A DNA stretch of 33,362 bases from assembly GCF_002843305.1 (NCBI RefSeq), contig NZ_PGSG01000098.1, forward strand, positions 1-33,362, in the 5' to 3' direction. The position numbers and the translations under genes are program-made. The notes below the pieces were generated by a model. That model did no database searches. It was not told where the DNA came from and saw nothing but the letters and a program-made list of their open reading frames with translations. Positions within the stretch are counted from its first letter, which is position 1, and each line of letters begins with the position of its first letter. Shown in pieces: positions 7,895-15,600 of the stretch. This DNA comes from Streptomyces barkulensis. Its GTDB lineage: Bacteria; Actinomycetota; Actinomycetes; Streptomycetales; Streptomycetaceae.

Positions 7895-7941
7895 CCCGAC
7901 GGGTGGAGCGGGCTGAGGAGAGCCCGCTCCACCCGTCGGGT
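7894..7941. terminator. Bidirectional terminator with perfect 21-bp stem
   Basis: Bases 7894-7914 are perfectly complementary to 7921-7941, with a six-base loop GAGGAG. The stem starts at the last base of the upstream stop codon and lies 26 bp from the stop of the convergent protease gene, so it can serve both transcripts. There is no U-tract, as is usual in Streptomyces. Confidence 0.9.
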
Positions 7942-7967
7942 CGCGGCATCGAGTGGTGGCTTGCAGA

Positions 7968-9056
7968 TCAGCTGTTGACGAGGTCGATTACGGCGGCGGC
8001 GTTGGCACTGTGTTCCGACGAGAACAAGTAGTTGTCGGCCCAGTTACCTGCACTATCCACGTTGCGGTGGCTGTTGGCGCCGATGATCTGAATGTTGCCT
8101 GCCCCCACACCGATGACCATGGGACCGCCACTGGCCCCGCCGCCCATATCGCAGTTCATCCTCAAGCGGTCGTCGAGAGGGTTCCAGTTGGCCGCGTCGA
8201 CCGTGCTACCGCTGCAGTACATCTGGTACTCGGCTCCGGCGAAGTCTGAGTCCGGCCGGTTGTAGCCGTTTGCCGGGTAGCCGAAGGAGTGGGCGTTGCT
8301 ATGGTCGGCGTTGCCGAAGGTGTATCCGAACGCTCCCACGTAGTCCTGCAGGTTGCCGTAGCTGCTGTTCGGCTGCAGGACGAGGGCGCCCATGTCGGCG
8401 TCGTAGACATCCTGGTTCTGGGCCCAGTCGGCGGGAACGATGACGCGGGCAGCGAACCAGAACCCCGGGTACCACCCGTTGTCGTACGCGGGCAGGAAGA
8501 TGAACGATGTGTTGAAGTCGTCTTCGTTGCGGCCGCTGTGCAGGCAGTGAGCCGCGGTCCAGATGGCGTTCCTCGTCGTGGAGGTGATTGACGCCGCACT
8601 GCACATGCGGTCCACACCGTCAGCCGTTCTGAACAGCAGTTTCCCCACAGCGCTGTTCGGCCATGCAGTGGTATCGGTGACACGCACCGACCGGGAGACT
8701 GAGGTCGCGGCAAGAGTGCTGGACGTCCGCGCGGCTTTGGATGCGGGCGGTACCGCGTCGGCGGATACCACCGTGGAAGATCCGGTGCCCTCGAGTTCCG
8801 CGGCCCGCGGTGCGGAAGCTGACGCCTTCGCGGGCGAGTCCATCGGGTTGGCGAGAGCCTGCTCGATGCGTTCCGGGGTCCAGTACTCGCGGAGTTCTTC
8901 TGGGCTGTCCTCCATAGTCTTTGCAAGGACTGGTGGTGTCGCACCACGGCTCTCCTGAGCCGTGGCTGGTGCCGTGAGCGCACCTAAGCCGAGAGGCAGG
9001 GCAATGATCAGTACCCCAGCGACACGTCGAATCCGGTGTAGGGGTCTTGACCTCAT
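7968..9056 (-). CDS. Secreted trypsin-like serine protease (S1 family) with pro-region
   Basis: This 362-aa pre-pro-enzyme starts at ATG 9056, with GGAAGGAG seven bases upstream. Residues 1-33 form a Sec signal peptide (basic RSRPLHRIRR, then VLIIALPLGLGALTAPATA). Residues 34-130 are a pro-region with REYWTPERI at 56-64 and a low-complexity Ala/Ser linker. The catalytic domain follows: His170 in WTAAHC, Asp221 in YDADMGALVL and Ser309 in GGGASGGP. Cys pairs 152/171 and 281/302 are plausible disulfides. It would be exported and mature by removal of the pro-region; the substrate is unknown. The gene converges with the small EYWT-motif gene across a shared terminator. The upstream region (9057-9194) contains the palindrome CACTAGTG at 9147-9154. 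Confidence 0.93.
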   Translation of the reverse strand: MRSRPLHRIRRVAGVLIIALPLGLGALTAPATAQESRGATPPVLAKTMEDSPEELREYWTPERIEQALANPMDSPAKASASAPRAAELEGTGSSTVVSADAVPPASKAARTSSTLAATSVSRSVRVTDTTAWPNSAVGKLLFRTADGVDRMCSAASITSTTRNAIWTAAHCLHSGRNEDDFNTSFIFLPAYDNGWYPGFWFAARVIVPADWAQNQDVYDADMGALVLQPNSSYGNLQDYVGAFGYTFGNADHSNAHSFGYPANGYNRPDSDFAGAEYQMYCSGSTVDAANWNPLDDRLRMNCDMGGGASGGPMVIGVGAGNIQIIGANSHRNVDSAGNWADNYLFSSEHSANAAAVIDLVNS

Positions 9057-9256
9057 TCAACGCTCCTTCCATGTGCGGGTGTCGGTGGGACACTGGCCCA
9101 TCGCGTGGCGCGCCATTCATGAAAGGATTCGATGAGGTGCAAGTCACACTAGTGAACTTGATTGGGTGACGTCGGGTCATCGGTCTGACGGTTGAGTGAG
9201 CCTCTTCCAACCTGACGGGTGGTTGGACCAGCGACCCCGGTGGCGGGCATGAAGAA

Positions 9257-9306
9257 AGCTCCTGGTAGACGGGTTCACGACCAAGATCACCAGTCCGCCA
9301 GGAGCT
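9257..9306 (+). promoter_or_regulatory. Hairpin that can sequester the transposase ribosome-binding site
   Basis: AGCTCCTGG (9257-9265) is perfectly complementary to CCAGGAGCT (9298-9306), which contains the GGAG Shine-Dalgarno sequence five bases before GTG 9310. Transcripts entering from outside would carry both arms and could fold to hide the site. Whether the IS promoter lies between the arms is not known. Confidence 0.6.
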
Positions 9307-9309
9307 CTC

Positions 9310-10062
9310 GTGCTTGTCTACCCGTCCGCCATCGATCTGTCCAGCCGCGCCCTGCAGCACCTCTCCGGCCTTCTCGCAGTTCACCGACGCCGCATCGGCT
9401 CCCGATGGCGTCGCCTCACCTGCAGCCGGCAGGCCCTGCTCGTCCTGGCCCACCTGCGCTGCGGTGACACCTACGCCCGCCTCGCCGCGGGTTTCCGCAT
9501 CGGGATCGCCACGGCCTACCGCTACATACGCGAGGCCGTCGACCTCCTGGCTGCTCTCGCGCCCACGCTGGAGCAGGCCATGGCGACCGCACGCAAGAAG
9601 GCGTACGTGATTCTCGACGGCACCGTGCTGCCGATCGACCGTATCGCCGCCGACCGCCCTTTCTACTCGGGCAAGAAGAAGCACCACGGGATGAACGTGC
9701 AAGTCCTCGCCGATCCAGCCGGGCGCCTGATCTGGGCCTCGGACGCGTTGCCGGGAGGCACTCACGACCTGACCGCGGCCCGGACCCACGGCATTCCAGC
9801 TGTCCTCGCCGCCGATGACGTCAAGTGCTGGGCCGACAAGGCGTATCAGGGCGCCGGTCCCGCGATCCGTGTCCCGATCCGGGGCAAGCATCTTCGCGGC
9901 TGGCGCCGGCGTCACAACCGGGATCACGCCAAGATCCGCAGCTTGGGTGAACGCGCCATGGCGACTCTCAAGTACTGGCGGCTCCTGCGGAAGCTCCGCT
10001 GCAGCACCACCCGGACCACCGCCGTCGTCCGTGCCGTCGTCGCCCTCGAACTCGCCAGCTGA
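9310..10062 (+). CDS. IS5-family transposase, intact
   Basis: This 250-aa DDE transposase of the IS5 type has an N-terminal helix-turn-helix (residues about 40-75, RQALLVLAHLRCGDTYARLA). The catalytic DDE domain includes ILDGTVLPIDRI (first Asp), GGTHDLTAAR and CWADKAYQGAG (second Asp), and a C-terminal RSLGERAMATLKYWRLL carrying the final Glu. It would cut and rejoin its own inverted repeats at 9195-9215 and 10063-10083. The start is GTG 9310 with GGAG at 9301-9304, inside a hairpin arm. There is no frameshift or premature stop, so this is one of the few apparently functional transposases here. Confidence 0.92.
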   Translation: MLVYPSAIDLSSRALQHLSGLLAVHRRRIGSRWRRLTCSRQALLVLAHLRCGDTYARLAAGFRIGIATAYRYIREAVDLLAALAPTLEQAMATARKKAYVILDGTVLPIDRIAADRPFYSGKKKHHGMNVQVLADPAGRLIWASDALPGGTHDLTAARTHGIPAVLAADDVKCWADKAYQGAGPAIRVPIRGKHLRGWRRRHNRDHAKIRSLGERAMATLKYWRLLRKLRCSTTRTTAVVRAVVALELAS

Positions 10063-10304
10063 TCAAGACGGAAAAGGTTCACTGTGACGCAAGACACACA
10101 CTCGGCATGTTTACCTCTCATATAACAACCGCCCCCCGCACTACACCCACAGTGAAGTCAAGGCCAACGAAAGCCACTTCCTTCACCGCTGGCCTCCCCA
10201 CCGAAGGCCCCCCGCACGACCGGTGACAAACAGCTGGTCTCCGGCAGCCGAGAGCCGACCGTGCAACGAGGCTGGCCGCGCAGGTGGTCTGCTGCGCGTT
10301 GGGG

Positions 10305-10513
10305 TCAGGTCCGGCGACGGAACAGGCCACGGAGCCTGCCCGACTCCTGGCCGCGGTCGCCCGCCGGCTCCGACGGTGCGGCAGCCTGGCGACGGGCTGC
10401 TTCGGCCGCGGCTTCCTTGCGGGCAACGTCATCGGCGTAGCAACTCCCGCACACGGATGGATTGCACCTCGCATCCCAGCGCGCTGCGCGACCTCATGAG
10501 CTGTCACAGCCAT
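10305..10513 (-). pseudogene. Small Cys-containing protein gene with a one-base frameshift
   Basis: The ATG at 10513 begins MAVTAHEVAQRAGMRGAIHP. The frame then degenerates, while the next frame from 10454 reads VCGSCYADDVARKEAAAEAA and ends LRGLFRRRT at TGA 10305-10307. Joining them with one added base gives a coherent protein of about 69 aa with a CxxC pair and an Ala-rich helix. The family is not identified with certainty. The length 10305-10513 is one base short of a multiple of three. It could instead be a coincidental overlap of two small frames. Confidence 0.4.
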
Positions 10514-10554
10514 CCCCAGCCGATGTCACCGTTCATTCTCCCCGCTTGCGAGAA

Positions 10555-10600
10555 TGTGGACATCGAAATGCGAGGCAGAACCGACGCCGAAGTGCGAGTT
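10555..10600. repeat. Possible IS21-type end remnant with two 11-bp repeats
   Basis: TGTGGACATCGAAATGCGAG starts at 10555. The 11-mer CGAAATGCGAG (10564-10574) recurs as CGAAGTGCGAG (10588-10598), spaced 24 bp. A TG start with repeated internal boxes is the layout of IS21 transposase-binding ends. No istAB gene is adjacent, so this is tentative. The rest of 10514-10723 holds no gene that I can support. Confidence 0.3.
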
Positions 10601-10723
10601 GGCATGGGGTCCGTTGCTGTGTACGCCGGGCGATGTTCTGGCAGGTCAGGAGTGCAACGTGCCCTGTGTTGCACAGCTGTGTTGCAGGCCGTGGTGGTCA
10701 CTGGTGTCGCTCATCCACGCGGG

Positions 10724-11686
10724 TTACCAGCGGCGCAGGTCCTTGGTGAGTTCGCTGTGCCACTCGGTGCGGCGTGGCACGTACTCGTCGGGCGCCGGTC
10801 CGAGCGCGACGACCTGGTCCGTGATCCCGTAGGTGACCCGGTAGGCCAGGACCTGGGTGGCGAGGTCCATCCACTCCTGCGTCTTGTGCGCCGGCGGCAC
10901 GGGACCGAGTACGGTCACGAACCACATGGGCAGCAGGGCGCGGTTGCGGATGGCGTCGGCCAGACGGCCGCGCAGCAGCCAGTTCAGCTTCCGCTCCGCC
11001 TTGTCGCCCTGCTCGATCAGCGACGCCTTCGCCTGCCTGAGAGTGTCGTCCTGGGCCAGTGCGGCCTGGGCGGCGCGGGCAGGGCCGGCGAGTTGCCGGG
11101 CCCGCTGATCGTGACTCTCGGCGAGGGTGCGGGACATGCCGAAGTCCATGACGGCCTGCTTGAAATCGCGGGACGTGCGCGGCTGAGTGGCCAGGATGCC
11201 GGCGGCCTCCACCACTTTGTCGCGGTGCTCATCGCGTTCGGCGATCGCGCCTTCGTACTCGCGAACCTTGAAGCGGTGGGCCTCACGCTGGTGTCTGGGG
11301 AGCAGGCCGGAGCGTACGTGCCAGCCGTGGTTGGCGTTCCTGGCCAGCTTCTTCCACTCTGGGTCAATGGTGTCGAGGTCGGCGAGTGGGGCGCCGCCCG
11401 CGGCGAGCAGGTGGGCTTCGAGGGCCTGGAGGCGGCCGGTCAGCCGCTTGAGGGACTGATCGGTGTCCTGGATGTGGCCGCGTACGTCGTCGTCCAGCTC
11501 GGTGAGATCGTTGCGGACGGTGCTGATGTCGTCCTCGAGGTTGCGGATGCCGCTGCGGATGTCGCGCAGCTCGTAGTCGAGGTCTTCAACCTCCCCCAGC
11601 TTCGAACGCAGCGAGTGCAGCTCGTGCTCCATCCCGCCGGGCCGGGTCTCCAGACGGCGGACCTGGTAGCCGTAGTCGTCGCTCAC
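10724..11686 (-). CDS. Coiled-coil protein ending in a relaxase-associated module
   Basis: This 320-aa soluble protein starts at GTG 11686, overlapping the stop of the upstream membrane-protein gene as GTGA, so translation is probably coupled. Residues 11-96 are a long coiled coil (LRSKLGEVEDLDYELRDIRS, then NLEDDISTVRNDLTELDDDV). Residues 105-235 are helical and charged. Residues 248-318 carry LLPMWFVTVLGPVPPAHKTQ, then AYRVTYGITD, VVALGPAPDEY and a final TEW. The same order (P-x-W...LGPVP...W...YR...LGPxP...W) occurs near residues 1312-1375, and again more weakly at 1455-1515, of the MobF relaxase at 17866-22584. A transfer-linked role is inferred from that match. The partner is likely the four-TM protein. 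Confidence 0.8.
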   Translation of the reverse strand: MSDDYGYQVRRLETRPGGMEHELHSLRSKLGEVEDLDYELRDIRSGIRNLEDDISTVRNDLTELDDDVRGHIQDTDQSLKRLTGRLQALEAHLLAAGGAPLADLDTIDPEWKKLARNANHGWHVRSGLLPRHQREAHRFKVREYEGAIAERDEHRDKVVEAAGILATQPRTSRDFKQAVMDFGMSRTLAESHDQRARQLAGPARAAQAALAQDDTLRQAKASLIEQGDKAERKLNWLLRGRLADAIRNRALLPMWFVTVLGPVPPAHKTQEWMDLATQVLAYRVTYGITDQVVALGPAPDEYVPRRTEWHSELTKDLRRW

Positions 11687-12225
11687 CGCCGTGCCCCCTT
11701 CGGGTCCGCGTCCGTGCTGCCCATCGAGGACCCGGCGACAAGCATCCAGCCCACAGCGGCGGCGATGATGAACCACCGGCTGATCACGCTCAGGCTGATG
11801 AGGGCCACCAGGAGCGCGACCACGTGCAGTCCGACGGCCCCGAAGCGGCGGTCACGGTGCTGTTCGACATCGACCTTCTGGAAGCAACCGGCCACCGTTC
11901 CCACGAAGTGCGGGACCAGCAGGGCCAGCCACCAGGTCGAGCGGTCGAGGACGAAGACGAGCGCGATGAACACCGCGCCGACGGCTGCCTGGCCGCGCCA
12001 GGACCACGTCACGATGCGCTCACTGCGTCTGCGATCGGGTTCGGCCAGACGCTCGGGGATCGTCTTCTCGAACTCCACCAGCTTGCTGGTGGAGTTCACC
12101 AGGCGGGCGTACTCCACCGCGAACTGGTCACTGTCGGCATGCTTCAGCACCTCGGCATGGCGAGCGCCGACCTTCTGCTGAAGCTGCGCGAACTGCTCCT
12201 CGATCTGCTGCTCGGTGCTGTCCAC
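11683..12225 (-). CDS. Four-TM membrane protein with N-terminal coiled coil
   Basis: This 180-aa protein starts at GTG 12225, with GGAGGTGG just upstream; longer in-frame extensions lack a ribosome site. Residues 1-60 are a charged, helical and probably coiled-coil cytoplasmic segment (EQQIEEQFAQLQQKVGARHA). Four hydrophobic segments follow at about 79-93, 97-114, 128-147 and 150-166, and a short polar tail ends DADPKGARR. I know no family for it. It is the first gene of a two-gene unit; its stop overlaps the start of the coiled-coil gene by four bases. The pairing of a membrane protein having a cytoplasmic coil with a soluble coiled-coil protein suggests that they interact (inference). Confidence 0.8.
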   Translation of the reverse strand: MDSTEQQIEEQFAQLQQKVGARHAEVLKHADSDQFAVEYARLVNSTSKLVEFEKTIPERLAEPDRRRSERIVTWSWRGQAAVGAVFIALVFVLDRSTWWLALLVPHFVGTVAGCFQKVDVEQHRDRRFGAVGLHVVALLVALISLSVISRWFIIAAAVGWMLVAGSSMGSTDADPKGARR

Positions 12226-12685
12226 CGAACCACCTCCACCCGCGATGCGACGACGCGCCGACCGGACACTTCCCAACGGCAGCCACCGCCAGCCGTCAAA
12301 CTGATCGACCGTATCCGCACCTGTCCGGGCCCCGCCGTGCAATCAGATGCAGTGGCCGAAACCATGCCGATCAACCCCGTGCATCGGTGCCTGCCCGGGG
12401 GTGTCACGTTGACGGCAGATACGGGGGGTTGAGGGGCGTTTCCCCGGTTCAGAGCGTGTGGCGGCCGGAGCGTGACAGGGGTGCGTGACACCTCGATTCC
12501 GGGCGCAGCCTGCCGGAACACGCCCTCACAGTGCAACATGTCCCCTGACGCTGAACCTGGACCGATTGCCAGGAAAGTTGGACGACCGCTGCGTTCCTGC
12601 CATTGATGTCGGACCGAGAGGGCTGGGGCAAGGCGGGGGCACCGGCTCTTGCGTACGGGGACGCCGCGTTACTTCGCACAGTTCG
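12226..12685. other. Intergenic stretch, no gene seen
   Basis: Between the coupled pair and the S1-domain gene I find no frame with convincing codon bias or a ribosome site. It must contain the promoter of the leftward pair just beyond 12231. Confidence 0.5.
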
Positions 12686-13570
12686 CTAGATTCTGTCCGC
12701 CCGACCAGCGGGGCCCAGCCGCACCCGGTGGCGCTGAAGGTCGACCGCGGCGACCTTCACTGTGATCAGCTCGCCTTCATCGACAAGCCGATCCGGGGTC
12801 TCGACCGATTCGTCAGTCAGCTCCGAGAGGTTCAGGAACCCCACGACGTCGCGAGCAAGCTGCACAAACACACCAAATGGAACGATCTTGATGATCGGCC
12901 CGGTGAGAACGCAGCCGACCTGATCCGCGAACCGGATGAGTGGATTTTCCTGCAGAGCCTTCAATGAGAGCGTGACCTGTCCGGAGCGCGTCTCGGTGAC
13001 GACCACCTCAGCGGTGATCCGCTGGCCGGCTTCGACCACCTCGGAGGGGTGGTTGATCCAGCCCCACGTCAGGTCCGGCACCCGGATGAAGCCGGTGCAG
13101 AAGCCGTTCGGCTCGCCATCGATGTGAACGAAGACCCCGAAGTTGTGAACCTCGGCGACCGTTCCAGTCACGACCTGCCCTCGTTCGACCGCGAGGAGGA
13201 AGGACCTCAGGGCCGGAATCTCGCACGCCCTGGCGGAGAGGTGAAGCTCACCTTCGCGCCAACGGCCGATCTCTTCGGCGTCGATCTCCTGGCCGACCTC
13301 GAACAGCTCGGATGGATGCTCCACCCGACGCATCGACGCCTCATGGCCAGGAATCCGGCCGGTCTCGGCCTTCTCCCCTGCGGCATCTACGAGCTGCACC
13401 AGGACGTCCGCCCCGTCGAACCCGGTGACCTTCACCGTTCTCACGGCCCCTGGCCGGAGCTGGTTGATCAAGGACTGCAGGCGGGGGTCAGAAGCTGGCT
13501 CGGACACGGAGGTGAGCCTAGTCGGCGCCGGTCGCACTTCTTCCAACTCTCGTGACCAGGTGCGTGTCAT
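12686..13570 (-). CDS. Protein with three S1 RNA-binding domains
   Basis: This 294-aa protein is read from ATG 13570. The start is uncertain, since no good ribosome site is visible and an IS30 fragment lies immediately upstream. Three S1-type OB folds can be read: residues 41-113 (GAVRTVKVTGFDGADVLVQL), 131-204 (GQVVTGTVAEVHNFGVFVHI, GFIRVPDL, GQVTLSLKA) and 218-287 (VLTGPIIKIVPFGVFVQLAR, GFLNLSELTDE, HRVRLG). The second and third have the canonical G-x-V...FGVFV...LxLS pattern of ribosomal protein S1 and PNPase; the first is more divergent. It should bind single-stranded RNA in the cytoplasm, but at 294 aa it is shorter than bacterial S1, so it is not the housekeeping copy. No partner gene is obvious. 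The start may have been altered by the IS30 insertion. Confidence 0.85.
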   Translation of the reverse strand: MTRTWSRELEEVRPAPTRLTSVSEPASDPRLQSLINQLRPGAVRTVKVTGFDGADVLVQLVDAAGEKAETGRIPGHEASMRRVEHPSELFEVGQEIDAEEIGRWREGELHLSARACEIPALRSFLLAVERGQVVTGTVAEVHNFGVFVHIDGEPNGFCTGFIRVPDLTWGWINHPSEVVEAGQRITAEVVVTETRSGQVTLSLKALQENPLIRFADQVGCVLTGPIIKIVPFGVFVQLARDVVGFLNLSELTDESVETPDRLVDEGELITVKVAAVDLQRHRVRLGPAGRADRI

Positions 13571-13639
13571 CGCTCGGGATAGCCGCCTGACCGGTCCAAC
13601 TTCGCCAGCAAGCCGTCCAACTTCATTGTCAGAGGACAC

Positions 13640-14334
13640 AACAGCAACGGGCCGCCAGGAGAGCCAGCGGGCCCGTGTCTGTCCCGGACGAAACGGCGCA
13701 GCTGGCCCGCGCGCAGCAGTTTGCGGTCCTTGGGCCGGGGTCTGCGCACGGCGGCCGCCCGGTGGGCCGCGTAGGGCCGGTAGCCCTCGGTGCCCGAGTT
13801 GGTGTCGATCTCTCGCTTGACCGTGCTCGCCGGCCGCCCCAGGGCCCGTCCGATCGCCCGCAGCGACCACCCCGCCGCACGCAGATCGCGGATCCGTTCG
13901 CGTTCGGCGAGCGTCAGGAAACGCGGGTGAAGCTGCTTCTCCAGGGCCGTCAGGCCCACCGGTGCCGTGGTCACACCGCACATCGTGACGGTCCCCGCCG
14001 CGTAGTCGATGCGGCTCCCGTCCGCATAGGTGCGCGTGGTGCCGGTCTTCTTGACGCCCCAGTCCCAGTCCTTGGCGGTGCGCTCGTTCACGCCGACCTG
14101 CCGGGCAGCTGCCCGGCCCGTGGCGCCTGCGGCCCGAAGCCGCTGGTAATCCTCCCGCCCGGGATGTCGGCGCGGCAGGCGCATCGAGATCCGTCCGGCC
14201 TTCCGGGCCCAGCCGAAGGCGGTGTTCGGGTTCACCCCCAGCTCACGCGCCACCACGGTCACATTCCCCACGACATCCAGCCGCGCAAGGAAACGCTCCC
14301 GCAACCCCGCAAGATCACCCCGCTCAACGTCCAC
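13640..14334 (-). pseudogene. IS30-family transposase, N-terminal part only
   Basis: The likely start is GTG 14334 (MDVERGDLAGLRERFLARLD); the frame is also open up to 14430. It has two helix-turn-helix regions: VVARELGVNPNTAFGWARKA, and the IS30 signature LTLAERERIRDLRAAGWSLR followed by IGRALGRPASTVKREI. Then comes KLLRAGQLRRFVRDR, after which homology stops near 13640 and the frame runs on to 13567 in unrelated sequence. The whole DDE catalytic domain is missing, so this is inactive. Its truncation point lies next to the start of the S1-domain gene. The IS630 element at 14379-15589 sits immediately upstream of it. Confidence 0.85.
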
Positions 14335-14375
14335 GTCCTTGCAGCTCCCACAGATCGCGGGTGTCGCGAGGACCG

Positions 14376-15526
14376 TTACTGAGCTTGTCGGCGTGGTGTC
14401 GTCAGGGTGAGTCCGGTTGCGGCGAGGCATCCGTCGATGGTTTCACTGCGGTACTGGAGTTCGCGGAGGGTGCGACGCAGGACGTGCATCAAGTGGTCGG
14501 GGTCGGCGAAGGCGGTGTTGTTCTGGCCTGCGCGTCGGACCAGTGACCAGATGCCTTCGACCGGGTTCAGGTCGGGTGCGTAAGGCGGTAGCTGGTAGGC
14601 GGTGATCCAGTCGTGGGTGTCGATGAAGGCCCGCAGCCGGGCGTCCCGGTGCACGTTGAGGTTGTCCCAGACGAGGACGAAGGGAGCGCCGAGTTGCTGG
14701 TGGGCGGCGGTCAACAGGCCGCGGTAGTCGGTCCAGACGAGGACGAAGGGAGCGCCGAGTTGCTGGTGGGCGGCGGTCAACAGGCCGCGGTAGTCGGTCC
14801 AGGTGAAGCTGCGCCGGCCGCCGCGCTTGTGGTCGATGTGCCGCTTGGGCCGGAAGACCAGGCGTGAGCGCTCGCCCTGCTTGTAGCAGGCCAGGGCGGC
14901 GATCGAGAACCGGCGCTGGGAGCGTCCCCTCACTCGGATCACGGGCGTGTGCCCGCGCTTGGCCCAGGTGCGGGAGGTGGGCGGCGTCATCGAGAAGCCG
15001 GCTTCGTCCTCGAAGACGATCCAGCCGTCGAGCGCCGCCGCGGTCCTTTTGCCCGGGGCCAGGTCTCCTTCACCCAGCCGGTGACCGCGTCCTCGTCGCG
15101 CTCCAGTGCCCGCCGGGCGGGAACCTGGTGGCTCCACCCGTGACGCCGGAGCATCCGCGCGATGGCTGAGAGTGTGAGAGTCCGGTGGAACCGGCGCCCG
15201 ATCAACGTCTTGATCCTGGCCAGGGTCCAGGTCTGGTCCGGCCAGCCGTGCGCGACCGGCCCCTTGGCCAGCTCCTGCTCCAGAACGGCGAACAGTGCCT
15301 CGTTCAGCTTGGGACGGGCGGCCGATCCCTTGGAGTGCAGGGTCTGCCGGCCGCCTTCCTGCCAGGAACGGCGCCAGCGCTGCACCGAGCGCACGCTGAC
15401 CCGCAGCTCCCTCGCCACTGTCGCAGTGTCCTGTCCCTCGGCGAACATCTCGGCCGCCTCCATGCGGATGCGTTCGCGAAACGCCCGCCGTTCGGCGGTC
15501 AGGCCGCCGCCTTGCGGATACCTCAT
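14376..15526 (-). pseudogene. IS630-family transposase in two frames, with 22-aa internal duplication
   Basis: From ATG 15526, frame one encodes the HTH half (EMFAEGQDTATVARELRVSV, then SVQRWRRSWQEGGRQTL) to WVKETWPRAKG. The DDE half lies in the -1 frame: ALDGWIVFEDEAGFSMTPP (first Asp), VLVWDNLNVHRD (second Asp) and PPYAPDLNPVEGIW (Glu). Slippage on the GCAAAAGG run near 15050 would join them, and split IS630 genes often use programmed frameshifting, but mutation is equally possible. Directly before the second catalytic Asp, a 22-residue block (WTDYRGLLTAAHQQLGAPFV plus LV) is present twice. The final stop, TAA, is completed by the TA target duplication outside the element. Activity with the extra 22 residues in the core is doubtful. 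Confidence 0.88.
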
Positions 15527-15589
15527 ACTTCCGGCATACCGCTACAACCGTCACTTGTCAGCCTCGCGACATCACGCCGACAAGCTCAG
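14379..15589 (-). mobile_element. IS630-family element with TA target duplication
   Basis: Inverted ends both begin CTGAGCTTGTCGGCGTG and differ at only a few positions over about 30 bp. They are flanked by TA at 14377-14378 and 15590-15591, the target duplication expected of IS630/Tc1-mariner. The element is 1,211 bp, 66 bp of which is an internal tandem duplication. It separates an IS30 fragment on the left from an IS5 fragment on the right. Confidence 0.9.
14667..14798. repeat. Two tandem 66-bp units inside the IS630 transposase
   Basis: Units 14667-14732 and 14733-14798 are identical as far as I can read. The period is 66 bp, so the transposase frame is kept and 22 residues are duplicated. 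Confidence 0.95.
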
Positions 15590-15600
15590 TAGAACCCTGT

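Larger units (their letters stand above)
9195..10083 (+). mobile_element. Complete IS5-family element
   Basis: Ends 9195-9215 and 10063-10083 are 21-bp inverted repeats (AGTGAgCCTcTTCC against AGTGAaCCTtTTCC, 16 of 21 matching). They enclose one intact transposase gene whose stop codon touches the right repeat. The 889-bp length fits the IS5 family. No clear target duplication is visible. Confidence 0.75.

Noticed and set aside
10655..10700. TGTGTTGCA direct repeats as an attachment site
   Set aside because: Only two copies 14 bp apart, with no integrase or tRNA gene next to them.
10223..12181. A 652-codon plus-strand open frame
   Set aside because: It lies opposite the coupled membrane/coiled-coil genes, which have ribosome sites and coherent domains. 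The plus frame has none.
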